From an uncultured bacterium (GTDB lineage Bacteria > Planctomycetota > Phycisphaerae > Phycisphaerales > SM1A02), in the NCBI GenBank assembly GCA_903861235.1, contig CAIOTP010000326.1:1-23459 (forward strand): a DNA stretch of 23,459 bases, written 5' to 3'. The translations under genes and the position numbers were made by a program. The notes beneath the pieces are model-generated. The model had not been told where the DNA came from. It made no database searches and worked only from the letters and a program-made list of their open reading frames with translations. Positions 8,771 to 17,084 of the stretch are shown here, one piece after another; position 1 is the first letter of the stretch, and every line of letters starts with the position of its first letter.

Positions 8771-8776
8771 AGGATA
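8771..8776 (-). promoter_or_regulatory. Putative -10 box (TATCCT) for the oxidoreductase gene
   Basis: On the minus strand TATCCT is followed by exactly 6 nt and then the ATG at 8764. Transcription would start at or next to the start codon, giving a leaderless mRNA. No convincing -35 was found. The same arrangement occurs at purL, radA and the gene at 20614. Confidence 0.4.
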
Positions 8777-8786
8777 GTCGGCGGGG

Positions 8787-9788
8787 TCATTCGGGCGTGA
8801 AGTAGCGGTCCCGTTCCCGCTCCACCCGGCGCTGATCGCGCGCCATCGTCTCGTGGGCGATCGTCAGACTGTGGGCCATGAGCCAGAACAGCATCCAGGC
8901 CAGAACCGTTCCGATGACCAGTCCCAGGTTCGAGAACACCAGCAGCCGCTCCAGCACGCTCTTGCCGGTGGGGGCCGAAGAAAGCGTTTCCAGGATGTCG
9001 CCAAGAAAGTGGAAGAAGTGCTGTCGCGATGACCCCGACCCTGCGCCTTTCCCCGAGGCCCGGCCGATGCCGACGGTGAGCGAAAGCGCCAGGCCGACCG
9101 ACCAGACCCATGTCCAGATCTTCGCGATCCGAAGGAGGAGCGGCTCGCGCAGATACTCGGCGATTCGACCCAGATGCCGCAGTGTCAGGATCCAGGGCAA
9201 CTGGGCTGCGATCCCCAACATGCAGGCGATCGCCATCCACAGGTCCGGCGGGTTCATGGGAGTGGTTCCCGCCGTCCCGGATGTGGGTGCAGCCGCCGTC
9301 AGGGGCGTCTGTGCGGTTGCTGGTTGCGGGGGGTTCGCGATCGCCACCACCACACAGAGGGCGTAGGCGACCCACACCAGTTGCCACACCGGCAGCATGG
9401 ACCGCCACGAGGCGCCGGAGTTCAGACCAAGCAAGCCCGCGTCGCGAGTGTCGATGGGCCTTGACCAGAGGAGGCACGCCAGCGGAGCCGCCAACGCCAT
9501 GGGCAGCATGGCCCAACGGGGGTCCCACTGCACACCGATCTCCAGCCAGTTCAGAAGCGACGGATTCAAGGCGTGCCCACCCAGGAAGCCCACGGTCAGG
9601 ATCAGGGCGGCCATCAGGGTCCGCACGAAGATGGGCAGGACCACGTCGGGTCCCTCCAGGTGAAGTTCGCCCTCCACCCAGCGTTCTCGTCGCACCACGG
9701 CATGCCCGCACTCCGGGCATCTTTGTGGTGCAGGCATGCCCACGAGCAGGTAGCCGCACTTGACGCACCGTGGCTTGCCGTCGCTCAT
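8787..9788 (-). CDS. Zinc-ribbon multi-pass membrane protein, function unknown
   Basis: The 333-residue product has an N-terminal zinc ribbon, C8-x2-C11 and C24-x2-C27 (CVKCGYLL and CPECGHAV), of the style common in planctomycete membrane proteins. About six hydrophobic segments follow (near residues 48-72, 90-106, 135-155, 190-207, 232-250 and 285-315), then a charged tail (RRVERERDRYFTPE). The ATG at 9788 was chosen because the zinc ribbon begins right after it and it overlaps the purQ stop (ATGA); the frame stays open upstream only as the shadow of purQ. I know of no function for this type. Coupling to purQ suggests it rides on a housekeeping operon and need not act in purine synthesis. 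Confidence 0.8.
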   Translation of the reverse strand: MSDGKPRCVKCGYLLVGMPAPQRCPECGHAVVRRERWVEGELHLEGPDVVLPIFVRTLMAALILTVGFLGGHALNPSLLNWLEIGVQWDPRWAMLPMALAAPLACLLWSRPIDTRDAGLLGLNSGASWRSMLPVWQLVWVAYALCVVVAIANPPQPATAQTPLTAAAPTSGTAGTTPMNPPDLWMAIACMLGIAAQLPWILTLRHLGRIAEYLREPLLLRIAKIWTWVWSVGLALSLTVGIGRASGKGAGSGSSRQHFFHFLGDILETLSSAPTGKSVLERLLVFSNLGLVIGTVLAWMLFWLMAHSLTIAHETMARDQRRVERERDRYFTPE

Positions 9789-10609
9789 GCGGGCACGGTG
9801 CTCCGATGGTGCTGGCCCGTCCGCACCAGATCCACCGCCCGCCTGAACATGCGAAGCCCCAGGGGTTCGCCGCGCACGCTTTCCGGCCCAAGTCGCGTCC
9901 ACCAGGGATGCTGTGTCCACCGTGTGAAGCGTTCGGGATGGGGCATGAGGCCCAGGACACGCCCTGAAGGGTCGCAGATGCCGGCGACGGCGCCCATGCT
10001 GCCGTTGAAGTTGTCCCGGGCGTCGTATCGCAGGGCGACCTGACCTTGCCTCTCCAGACGTGCGAGCGTGGCCGCGTCGGTCTCGAAGCGCCCTTCGCCG
10101 TGGGCGCTTGGCATTCGGTCCGCCTCGGGATCCAGCGTCAGTCCAGCGGTCCAGATGCACCGCGTGTCGGCGGGAACCTCCACACGAGTCCACACGTCCC
10201 TGAATCTGGCCAGGCGGTTGGGGCAGAGCGCCACGGTCGGTGCGGGGGCGCGAGCAGGCCACCTTCCCGCGTCGGCGCCCGGCAGCAGCCCTGCCTGCAC
10301 CGCGATCTGGAATCCGTTGCAGGGGCAGATCATGGGCGTGCCTCGTTCCACGGCGGCGGCCAGTGCGGGATACACCGCCTCGCGCATGAGCACGGCCATC
10401 ACGCGTCCGGCCGCCACATCGTCGCCGTAACTGAAGCCACCCGGCAGACCGATCAACGCGAAGCGGTCGATAAGCCCCGGGGTGCGACGGATCCGCTCCA
10501 AGAGCACCAGTTCCGGCTCCGCTCCCGCGGCCGCGAAGGCCTGCGCCAATTCGGCGTCGCAGTTGATGCCGGGTGCCGTGATCACCAGCGCCTTGGGTCG
10601 CTCACCCAT
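9785..10609 (-). CDS. purQ: Phosphoribosylformylglycinamidine synthase, glutaminase subunit
   Basis: PurQ releases ammonia from glutamine for PurL in the fourth step of purine synthesis. The 274-residue protein shows the class I glutaminase features: ITAPGINCD near the N-terminus, GGFSYGDDVAAGR, the nucleophile Cys97 in CNGFQ, and the His224/Glu226 pair in PHPERF. Three candidate starts (TTG 10615, GTG 10612, ATG 10609) share the frame. The ATG is preferred because GGAGGG lies 6 nt before it and it overlaps the purL stop in a TGATG unit. At 274 residues it is longer than Bacillus-type PurQ (about 227) and closer to the glutaminase domain of the single-chain enzyme. This fits a split of that long form. 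Confidence 0.95.
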   Translation of the reverse strand: MGERPKALVITAPGINCDAELAQAFAAAGAEPELVLLERIRRTPGLIDRFALIGLPGGFSYGDDVAAGRVMAVLMREAVYPALAAAVERGTPMICPCNGFQIAVQAGLLPGADAGRWPARAPAPTVALCPNRLARFRDVWTRVEVPADTRCIWTAGLTLDPEADRMPSAHGEGRFETDAATLARLERQGQVALRYDARDNFNGSMGAVAGICDPSGRVLGLMPHPERFTRWTQHPWWTRLGPESVRGEPLGLRMFRRAVDLVRTGQHHRSTVPA

Positions 10610-13563
10610 CACCAACCCTCCTCGCCCGAGTTCCAGTCCGTTCGAAGATCATCCAGTGCCAGCGTCTCCCCCGCCACGGCAAGGTGCCCACTGTCCTCGA
10701 ACCGGCCGATGACCGCGTGCGGCAACGAGCCCAGCGACCGCTGCAGTTCAGCAAGCCTCGAGGGGGCCACTTCGATCAGGTACCGCGAAGGATCCTCGGC
10801 GAAGGCGCGCTGCCACGCATCCATGGTCCCGGTGGTCGGCATGGCATGCAGGTCAAGTCGAAGTCCGATTCCGCCGGCGAAGGCCATCTCGGCTGCGGCC
10901 ACCAGGACTCCACCCTCGCTGCAGTCGTGGGCGCTTCGCACCAGGCCGGCACGAATGGCACCGGCCACGGCCCTCGCGGCGGCCGGACCGGCCTTCAGGT
11001 CCACTTGCGGCAGATCGTCCGGTCCATCGATCACACCCACCTGACGGGCGTGCGAACCGCCCATGCGCCCATGGGTCATGCCCACGATCACCAGAAGGTT
11101 GCCGGCGGCCTTCGCATCCATGGTCACGCAGCGGGACACGTCCGGGACCATGCCCAGCCCCGAGATCAGCAGCGTGGGCGGGATCTGGATGGTCCGACCA
11201 TCCTCGGTGGTGAACTGGTTGTTGAGCGAATCCTTGCCGCTGATGAAGGGCGTGCGGTAGGCCAGCGCCGCATCCAGACAGGCTTCCGAAGCCCTCACCA
11301 GGCTCCCCATGTTCCGCGGGTCCTTGCAGCTGGGCCAGCAGAAGTTGTCCAGGATGGCGATACGGTCCGGATCGGCACCCACGCAGACCAGATTGCGCAC
11401 GCACTCGTCCACGGCGGCAAGCCCCATCCAGTACGGATCCGAGGCCAGACCGGTGGCCAGACCATTGCCCACGGCCACGCCACGGGTGCTGTCCGCCACA
11501 GGTCGGATCACCGCGGCATCTCCCGGTCCGGCGTGCGGACCAGCGAGCGGCTTGATCACGCTTGTGCCCTGAACTTCGTGGTCGTACTGCCGCACGATCC
11601 AGGCCTTGCTGGCCACATTCGGATGCCGAAGCAGCCTTCGAAGGGCCTGACCGAGCGTGGTCGGTCGATCGATTCCGGCAGGGGCGGGCTGCTGGGCCGC
11701 GGACCAGGCTGGATCCCACACCGCCTCGCGGGTGGGCGTGGGCAGGGCCTCGTCCAGGAATCGCGTGGAGATCCTTCCCATCTCCTCGCCATGCCAGAGC
11801 AGGATCAGGTCGCGGTCGGGCGTGCCGAAGGTGCCCAGGTCGCACCATTCCACCTGGTGGTCCTGGCACACCCGGGCCAGGGCCTTCAGTCGCTCGGCCG
11901 GAACTGCAAGCACCATGCGCTCCTGCGCCTCGCTGATCCAGACTTCGGTCGGACTCAGGCCCGCGTACTTCAGCGGCGCGCGGTCCAGATGCACCGTGGC
12001 ACCCAGCTTCGCTCCCATCTCCCCCACCGCACTGGAGAAGCCGCCGGCACCACAGTCGGTCACGGCGTGGAAGAGCGGTCCGCCCGTCGCGTCGCGTGCG
12101 GCCAGCAGCGCATCGAGCGTCTTCTTCTGGGTGATGGCGTTGCCGATCTGCACCGCGTGGCTGAACTCGTCGGCGTGCGTGTCCGTGAGTTCGGCGCTGC
12201 TGAAGGTGGCGCCATGGATGCCGTCTCGGCCCGTGCGGCCGCCCATGACCACGATGTGGTCACCGGACTCCGCCCGGCCGCGGATCAGGTCGCGAGGCAT
12301 GATGCCGACCACGCCGCAGTACACCAGCGGATTGCCGACATAGCGAGGATCGAACCAGACGGTCCCGTTCAAGGTGGGAATGCCCATCCGGTTGCCGTAG
12401 TCGCGCACCCCAGCCACCACCTGGCGAAGGATGCGTCCCGGCGGCAGGCACCCCTTGGGGACCCGCATGCCGGCGGGCGCCACACAGAAGATGTCCGTGG
12501 CGGCGATCGGCTTGGCCACCAGACCCGTGCCCATCACGTCCCGGATGCAGCCACCGGCCCCGGTGGCCGCGCCGCCGTAGGGTTCGAGCGCACTGGGATG
12601 GTTGTGGGTCTCCACCTTCATGCAGATCGCATGGCGATCGTCGAAGGCGATCACGCCGGCGTTGTCCACGAAGACGCTCAGGCACCAGTCGACGGAGGAT
12701 GGACTTCCCGGCTCCATCAGGCGGTGGGTGGCGGCCGCCACGGTCCGCTTGAGCAGGTTCTCCACCACCAGCGCACCATCCTCGGTCGCATGTCCGTCCA
12801 GCCTGCCGCCACGATCGAGCAGGGTGGGAGAACCCGGCGCCAATCCGGCCTCGCGGTAGCGCACGCGGCTCTTCAGCGTCTTGTGCACGCAGTGCTCGCT
12901 CCAGGTCTGGGCGATCGTCTCCAGTTCGATCTCCCGGGGCTCGCAGCCTCGGCGGCGGTACTCGGCCTGGATGGCCTGCATCTCCTCCAGGCTCAGGAAG
13001 AGATGAGCCTCGCGGCTCAGCCGTTCCAACGCCGGGTTGTCCAGACTGCAGACAGGCACCCGGCGAACCGTCGACGCGTGCGGCTTGGCCATGGGAAAGC
13101 CGTCGGGGCACCAGGGCTCCCTGTGCACGGCGTGGATCACCGGGTTGGCGAGCAGGCGGCGGGCCAACGCGTCCGCCGCCGAGTCGTCGACGCCCTCCAG
13201 GTCCCACCGCTCACCGGTGAGCACCCGAACCGCGGCACCCGTGAGCTCCTGAATGGCAGCCTCCACGCTTTCGGCCGCAGGATCGGCGACACCGGGAAGG
13301 GGAAGAACCTCCACCACGCGCCCCCGGGCCGGCGCCGCCCCGTGATGGGCCACCTGCGTGACCGGATCGCACAGCAGTTCACGCGTCACACGGTCGATCG
13401 CGGACCGGTCCAGATCGCCCTCGATCAGGTAGACCGCAGCTCCGTGAACGCGGGACGGAGCCTGAAGGTCGGGATCCGTCGACGCCATGGCCACGACGGA
13501 CTGGCCGCGGACATCGATCCCCTGAGGCGCCGGACGCACCTCGATCCTGTGCACCGAAGGCAT
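10609..13563 (-). CDS. purL: Phosphoribosylformylglycinamidine synthase with fused PurS-like domains
   Basis: PurL makes FGAM from FGAR, ATP and ammonia supplied by PurQ. At 984 residues it is longer than Bacillus-type PurL (about 740) and shorter than the E. coli single-chain enzyme (about 1295, with glutaminase). The first ~180 residues hold two PurS-like units, one beginning HRIEVRPAP and one beginning VVEVLPLPG; each has a helix ending in a LL-x2-P-V segment. The synthetase follows with WSEHCVHK (residues 221-228), ETHNHPSA, GAGGCIRD, DCGAGGFSSAVGEMG, ISEAQERM and FISGKDSLNNQ. The large antisense frame covering the gene is a codon-bias shadow. A TATCCT box lies 6 nt before the ATG, and the preceding porin stop is 49 nt upstream. 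It leads the minus-strand block. Confidence 0.95.
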   Translation of the reverse strand: MPSVHRIEVRPAPQGIDVRGQSVVAMASTDPDLQAPSRVHGAAVYLIEGDLDRSAIDRVTRELLCDPVTQVAHHGAAPARGRVVEVLPLPGVADPAAESVEAAIQELTGAAVRVLTGERWDLEGVDDSAADALARRLLANPVIHAVHREPWCPDGFPMAKPHASTVRRVPVCSLDNPALERLSREAHLFLSLEEMQAIQAEYRRRGCEPREIELETIAQTWSEHCVHKTLKSRVRYREAGLAPGSPTLLDRGGRLDGHATEDGALVVENLLKRTVAAATHRLMEPGSPSSVDWCLSVFVDNAGVIAFDDRHAICMKVETHNHPSALEPYGGAATGAGGCIRDVMGTGLVAKPIAATDIFCVAPAGMRVPKGCLPPGRILRQVVAGVRDYGNRMGIPTLNGTVWFDPRYVGNPLVYCGVVGIMPRDLIRGRAESGDHIVVMGGRTGRDGIHGATFSSAELTDTHADEFSHAVQIGNAITQKKTLDALLAARDATGGPLFHAVTDCGAGGFSSAVGEMGAKLGATVHLDRAPLKYAGLSPTEVWISEAQERMVLAVPAERLKALARVCQDHQVEWCDLGTFGTPDRDLILLWHGEEMGRISTRFLDEALPTPTREAVWDPAWSAAQQPAPAGIDRPTTLGQALRRLLRHPNVASKAWIVRQYDHEVQGTSVIKPLAGPHAGPGDAAVIRPVADSTRGVAVGNGLATGLASDPYWMGLAAVDECVRNLVCVGADPDRIAILDNFCWPSCKDPRNMGSLVRASEACLDAALAYRTPFISGKDSLNNQFTTEDGRTIQIPPTLLISGLGMVPDVSRCVTMDAKAAGNLLVIVGMTHGRMGGSHARQVGVIDGPDDLPQVDLKAGPAAARAVAGAIRAGLVRSAHDCSEGGVLVAAAEMAFAGGIGLRLDLHAMPTTGTMDAWQRAFAEDPSRYLIEVAPSRLAELQRSLGSLPHAVIGRFEDSGHLAVAGETLALDDLRTDWNSGEEGW

Positions 13564-13569
13564 GCGCGG

Positions 13570-13575
13570 AGGATA
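13570..13575 (-). promoter_or_regulatory. Putative -10 box (TATCCT) for purL
   Basis: TATCCT on the minus strand is followed by 6 nt and the purL ATG. There is no SD before this ATG; the leader there is pyrimidine-rich. Together these suggest a leaderless transcript. No clear -35 was found. Confidence 0.4.
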
Positions 13576-13612
13576 ACGGTGTCCCGAAACCCCTCCAGTT
13601 CAGGAATTCGGC

Positions 13613-15253
13613 TCAGAACATGAGCTGGAGCTGAGTCCGCATCACGAACTGGTCGCTGGCACTGATCCGCCAACCCGCGGGCAGGTTCTGCCACGAGTAG
13701 TTCACGTTGGTGATGGCGTATCCGAAGTCGATCGTCCACTTCAGATCCTGGCCGTCGATGTACCAGTTGAGACCCGTGGTGACCACGTTGTACGGATTCT
13801 GGAACTGCACACCGCTGGCGGGCGCTCCCAGGGCGTCGATGCCGGTCACATCTCCGAATTCGATGTAGCCGTACTCGTAACGCGTGTACCACTCCCACTT
13901 GGGAGCGATGTAGATCGCTGGCTGGATCGTGAAGCCGTAGGCGAACGTGTTGCTGGCGTTCGGATTCACCGGTGAAGGCGTGTTGAAGGCGTTGAAGTAG
14001 GTGGTGTTGGAATCGATGTAGTTCCAGAAGGCCGAGGCGAAGATGCTCGCGCCACCCAGGTTCCACTGCACATCTCCCGTGACCGAGTCCACGTAGTTCT
14101 CCGGAAGACCTTCGCTGCCGTTGGTGGAGACGCTCTCGTTGGGCGAGGTGCCCTGGGTGTGGAAGGCCAGCCCCAGCAGCAGGCCCTGCTGCTCGCCCAT
14201 GGGGCTGGTGAAGCTGTTGAAGTCGCGCCAGGAACCGTAAGGCTTCCACTCCAGGCGGGTGGTGATGCTGTAGCTCGAGCTCTGCACCCACCATGGCTGG
14301 TTCAGGGAGCTGTTCGACGACAGCTTGAGTTCCGTGCCCGCAAAGTTCGCCGAACCACCACTGTCGACGGACAGGTTCCACCGCATGTCGTCGCCCTGCC
14401 ACTGCAGTTCGATGCCCTGCGTGTACCACTGGCCGAAATTGCGCACCACCGTGCTGCGATTCACCGCCATCTGGTTGGCCTCCACCACCAGCTGCTCTCG
14501 GGCGTACGGCGACCGGTACTGACCGAACCGGAAGCTCCATTCGTCGGCGAAGGCGATCCGCACCCAGGCGTCGAGCAGGTAGATGTTGCCGGTGTTGGGC
14601 TGCCCCGTGAGCGAGTTGGGACTGGTGGGCGTGCCTTCCACGTAGTAGGCGTTGTTGAAGGTCACGTTGGTCCGGACCATGTACTCCACGGCCGGACTGA
14701 ACACATGTCCCTTGAAGATGAGCTCGTTGTAGTTGCTGTCGAAGCCGTAGTTGTTCTCCACCTGATCAGGAATGGCATACGGCGTGACCGACTGGCTTGG
14801 GCTGGTGGGGTCGCTTTGGTTGTCCCGAACATGACTCCACATGAAGCGAGGCTGGAGCAGGCCGCTCACCTGCAGCTTGAAGCGACCATCCGGGCTGGCC
14901 AGGAAGAAGCCGTCGTTCCAGCCGGCGGTCATGGCGTCTTGGCGAAGGCTGGCGCGGGCGTCGGCGTCCGCCACCACGTCCGCCACGATCGCCCGGATCT
15001 GGTCGGCACGCTCCTGGCTGAGCCACTTCTCCCCTTCCAGGGCCTTCAGTTCCGCCACCTGGCCCTCGAGGGCCTTGTTCCGCTTCTCCAGACTGTCGAT
15101 CCGGGTCAGCAGGTCCTGCAGGGTGGTCGCACTGGCGTTGCCCGTGGTGGACCCGTCCTCGGAGCCTGCGGCCGACCCTGACAGCACACAGAAGCCGATC
15201 ACCGCTCCGCAAGTGCGGACAAGGCTTGAGGTTGTGCGGCTCGGACGGTGCAT
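13613..15253 (-). CDS. Outer-membrane porin (Porin_O_P-like), third of three paralogues
   Basis: From the ATG at 15253 the product is 546 residues. The frame can be extended to a TTG at 15331, but only the inner ATG puts the signal peptide (basic RPSRTTSSLVR, then a hydrophobic CGAVIGFCVLSG stretch) at the N-terminus. A coiled-coil segment follows (LLTRIDSLEKRNKALEGQVAEL), then the block EKWLSQERADQIRAIV shared with the two neighbours. The barrel has alternating aromatic strands, the RSPYAREQ motif and a final TQLQLMF ending in Phe, the BAM recognition signature. It is probably a trimeric diffusion channel; the family includes phosphate- and pyrophosphate-selective OprP/OprO, but selectivity cannot be read from sequence. 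No SD is visible; TACCAT lies 9 nt before the ATG. Confidence 0.88.
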   Translation of the reverse strand: MHRPSRTTSSLVRTCGAVIGFCVLSGSAAGSEDGSTTGNASATTLQDLLTRIDSLEKRNKALEGQVAELKALEGEKWLSQERADQIRAIVADVVADADARASLRQDAMTAGWNDGFFLASPDGRFKLQVSGLLQPRFMWSHVRDNQSDPTSPSQSVTPYAIPDQVENNYGFDSNYNELIFKGHVFSPAVEYMVRTNVTFNNAYYVEGTPTSPNSLTGQPNTGNIYLLDAWVRIAFADEWSFRFGQYRSPYAREQLVVEANQMAVNRSTVVRNFGQWYTQGIELQWQGDDMRWNLSVDSGGSANFAGTELKLSSNSSLNQPWWVQSSSYSITTRLEWKPYGSWRDFNSFTSPMGEQQGLLLGLAFHTQGTSPNESVSTNGSEGLPENYVDSVTGDVQWNLGGASIFASAFWNYIDSNTTYFNAFNTPSPVNPNASNTFAYGFTIQPAIYIAPKWEWYTRYEYGYIEFGDVTGIDALGAPASGVQFQNPYNVVTTGLNWYIDGQDLKWTIDFGYAITNVNYSWQNLPAGWRISASDQFVMRTQLQLMF

Positions 15254-15357
15254 GGAGGAAGGATGGTACCACCACCCCTGCGCCAGGGACGGCGGCCTCC
15301 GGGTGTATCGGTTCGTCAGGTGCCGCCACAACCAAGTTTGGCCCCCGTCCAGGCTCG
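15254..15357. other. Spacer between second and third porin genes
   Basis: This 104-bp spacer holds no coding sequence that I can support and no stem-loop with a T-run. A weak TACCAT (15263-15268, minus strand) 9 nt before the downstream ATG is the only promoter-like element, so the two porins may be co-transcribed. Confidence 0.4.
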
Positions 15358-17016
15358 TCAGAAGATCAGCTGCAACTGGGACCTCAGGATCACCTGGTCA
15401 CCACCGCCAAACGGCTCGATCCGGTAGTCGGTGCCGGCGATGCCAGCGCCGTAGATGCCGTTGTTGAACCAGAGCGGTCCCTCGGTCCAACCCAGATCGG
15501 TGGTCAGCTTCACGTTGGGGCCCGCCAGGAACCAGTTGAAGCCGACCGTGTAGATGTTCGCCCGGCCCGCGTTGAACACGTTGGCCACGCCGGTGGTCAC
15601 GCTGTTGGCGGCCTGGTTGTATCCCACATTCTGGGTGGCCAGCCATTCCCACCGACCAAAGAGCTCCAGGTCCCGGGTCACGAACAGGCCGCCCTGCACC
15701 ACGGCACCGTAGCTGTTGATGCTGCCACCGTCGTTGGTGGCGGTCGCTGGAATGGAGTAGGCCGTGTTCATCACGAAGTAGCTGAACAGGTGCGCTCCAC
15801 CCAGGTTCCAGGAGGCATCCACGCTCCACGTCAGGAAGTCCGCGTCCGCGTTGCCGTTCAGGGGGATGTTGCCGTTGCCCGGCAAGGCCCCCTGGTTCAG
15901 CTGCTCACCCCCCCGCTGCCAGTTGACCCAGGCACCGAACAGCAGGCCCGCATCGTCGCCCACGAAGCTGCTCAGGTCGCGGAATTCCTTCCAATCACCG
16001 AAGGCAAGCCAACCCACATGTCCGGTCACGGCCCACTCCGAAAATCCGGCGCCGTTGTTCAGGTCCGAGGGTCCCACCACCGAAGCGTTGTTGAAGCCCG
16101 CTGCGGCCCCGGTGTTGCCGTTGCTGCCACCGTCGTTGTACATGACTTCGGCCACGAGACGATCATCCTGATGTGTGACCATGACACCCTGGGTGAACTT
16201 GGTGCTGAACATCTGGTTCACGATCGACCGCTCCACCGCCAGTTGCCGCCGACTGCTGGTGATTTCCTCGCGCAGGAACGGGCTCTTGAACTGTCCGATG
16301 CTGAGTTTCCAGCCATCGCCCAGATTCTTGATGATCATGGCCTCCTCCATGCCCATGCTGCTCCCACTGTTGATGCCGCCGTTGTTGGATCCGCCCGGGG
16401 CCTGGATCGCCGTGCTGTTCTGGTTGTAGATCAGCACGATGCGGTACTGCCAGCTGGGGTCGACCACGTGCCCGAAGAAGTCGAGCTTCATGCGGCGCAC
16501 CTCGAAGCCCGCGACGTTCTTCTTGAAGGAACCGGGCTGGGCCACGCTTGAAGCCGCCGTGCCTCGGTTCGAGGCCGTGCCTGGACTGGCGTTCAGCAGG
16601 TTGTTGTCACGGTTGCTGTAGAAGTTGGCCGCGTAACGAAACTGGATCTGACCGCTCAGGTTGAGCTTGAAGTTGCCGTCCGGGCTGGCCTGCATGCTGG
16701 CCCGCGTCTCGGCGTCCTTGACCACGCCCTCCGCCACCTTGCGGATCTCTGCCGCCCGCTCCTCCGAAAGCCATCGCTCGTTGAGCTGGGCCTGCATTTC
16801 CGTCACCGAACCCTGGAGCGACTGGTTCTTCCGGCGCATCTCCGCCAGCCCCTCCGCCAGCTCCGCGTTCTGCTGCCGCATGGCCTCCATCTCCCGCATG
16901 AGGCGGTCCAGCCGCTGGGCATCCTCCGAGCCCAGGTTCTGGGCGTGAACGGAAGCGTTCAGGATCAGGGCTGGAAGCACCACCCATCCAGCCACAGGCG
17001 GGGAGCCGTGGCGCAT
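15358..17016 (-). CDS. Outer-membrane porin (Porin_O_P-like), second paralogue
   Basis: The 552-residue product has a signal peptide (MRHGSPPVAGWVVLPALIL, cleavage after SVHA near residue 25). A long coiled coil rich in Glu, Arg, Met and Gln follows (about residues 33-85), then the shared block ERWLSEERAAEIRKVAE and SPDGNFKLNLSGQIQFRY, the first barrel strand. FKSPFLREE followed by SSRRQLAVERSIV is the strongest Porin_O_P-type signature, and the chain ends in RSQLQLIF. It resembles the next gene upstream more closely than the one downstream. A 7-4-7 direct repeat at 17063-17080 and a TACGCT box 8 nt before the ATG suggest that it has its own, possibly phosphate-linked, promoter. Confidence 0.9.
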   Translation of the reverse strand: MRHGSPPVAGWVVLPALILNASVHAQNLGSEDAQRLDRLMREMEAMRQQNAELAEGLAEMRRKNQSLQGSVTEMQAQLNERWLSEERAAEIRKVAEGVVKDAETRASMQASPDGNFKLNLSGQIQFRYAANFYSNRDNNLLNASPGTASNRGTAASSVAQPGSFKKNVAGFEVRRMKLDFFGHVVDPSWQYRIVLIYNQNSTAIQAPGGSNNGGINSGSSMGMEEAMIIKNLGDGWKLSIGQFKSPFLREEITSSRRQLAVERSIVNQMFSTKFTQGVMVTHQDDRLVAEVMYNDGGSNGNTGAAAGFNNASVVGPSDLNNGAGFSEWAVTGHVGWLAFGDWKEFRDLSSFVGDDAGLLFGAWVNWQRGGEQLNQGALPGNGNIPLNGNADADFLTWSVDASWNLGGAHLFSYFVMNTAYSIPATATNDGGSINSYGAVVQGGLFVTRDLELFGRWEWLATQNVGYNQAANSVTTGVANVFNAGRANIYTVGFNWFLAGPNVKLTTDLGWTEGPLWFNNGIYGAGIAGTDYRIEPFGGGDQVILRSQLQLIF

Positions 17017-17024
17017 GTCAAGGC

Positions 17025-17030
17025 AGCGTA
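17025..17030 (-). promoter_or_regulatory. Possible -10 box (TACGCT) for the second porin
   Basis: TACGCT on the minus strand lies 8 nt before the ATG at 17016. It fits the TANNNT form seen at four other genes but with a slightly longer spacer, and it is weaker as a -10. Confidence 0.25.
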
Positions 17031-17046
17031 AGGAAACGGTTCAGGC

Positions 17047-17059
17047 CCAGGGCCCCTGG
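17047..17059. repeat. Inverted repeat CCAGGG-C-CCCTGG
   Basis: A perfect 6-bp inverted repeat around one central base, 31 bp upstream of the second porin's ATG. It sits between the direct repeat at 17063-17081 and the candidate -10 box, a position suited to an operator. It could also be chance in GC-rich DNA. Confidence 0.3.
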
Positions 17060-17062
17060 ACC

Positions 17063-17081
17063 GTGAAGACTGTGTGAAGAC
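17063..17081 (-). promoter_or_regulatory. Two GTCTTCAC direct repeats, 11-bp period (PHO-box-like)
   Basis: On the minus strand GTCTTCAC occurs twice, with starts 11 bp apart (plus-strand GTGAAGAC at 17063-17070 and 17074-17081). Read as TCTTCAC-ACAG-TCTTCAC it has the 7-4-7 layout of PhoB-type sites, and each half matches CTGTCAC in its last four bases. It ends 46 bp before the start of a Porin_O_P-type gene. The layout fits OmpR/PhoB-family response regulators; the regulator itself is not in the window. Confidence 0.4.
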
Positions 17082-17084
17082 GCA

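Noticed and set aside
9789..10262. N-terminal extension of the zinc-ribbon membrane protein
   Set aside because: It is the out-of-frame shadow of purQ; the zinc ribbon begins directly after the ATG at 9788.
13564..13612. Riboswitch or PurR-type operator before purL
   Set aside because: The 49-nt gap is too short for a purine riboswitch and shows no clear palindrome.
10684..13623. 979-codon open frame on the plus strand opposite purL
   Set aside because: It mirrors purL almost exactly, has low-complexity His/Gly/Arg-rich composition and no recognisable domain. Long antisense frames are expected opposite genes with strong GC third-position bias.
15254..15331. TTG-initiated extension of the third porin
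   Set aside because: It would bury the signal peptide 26 residues into the protein.
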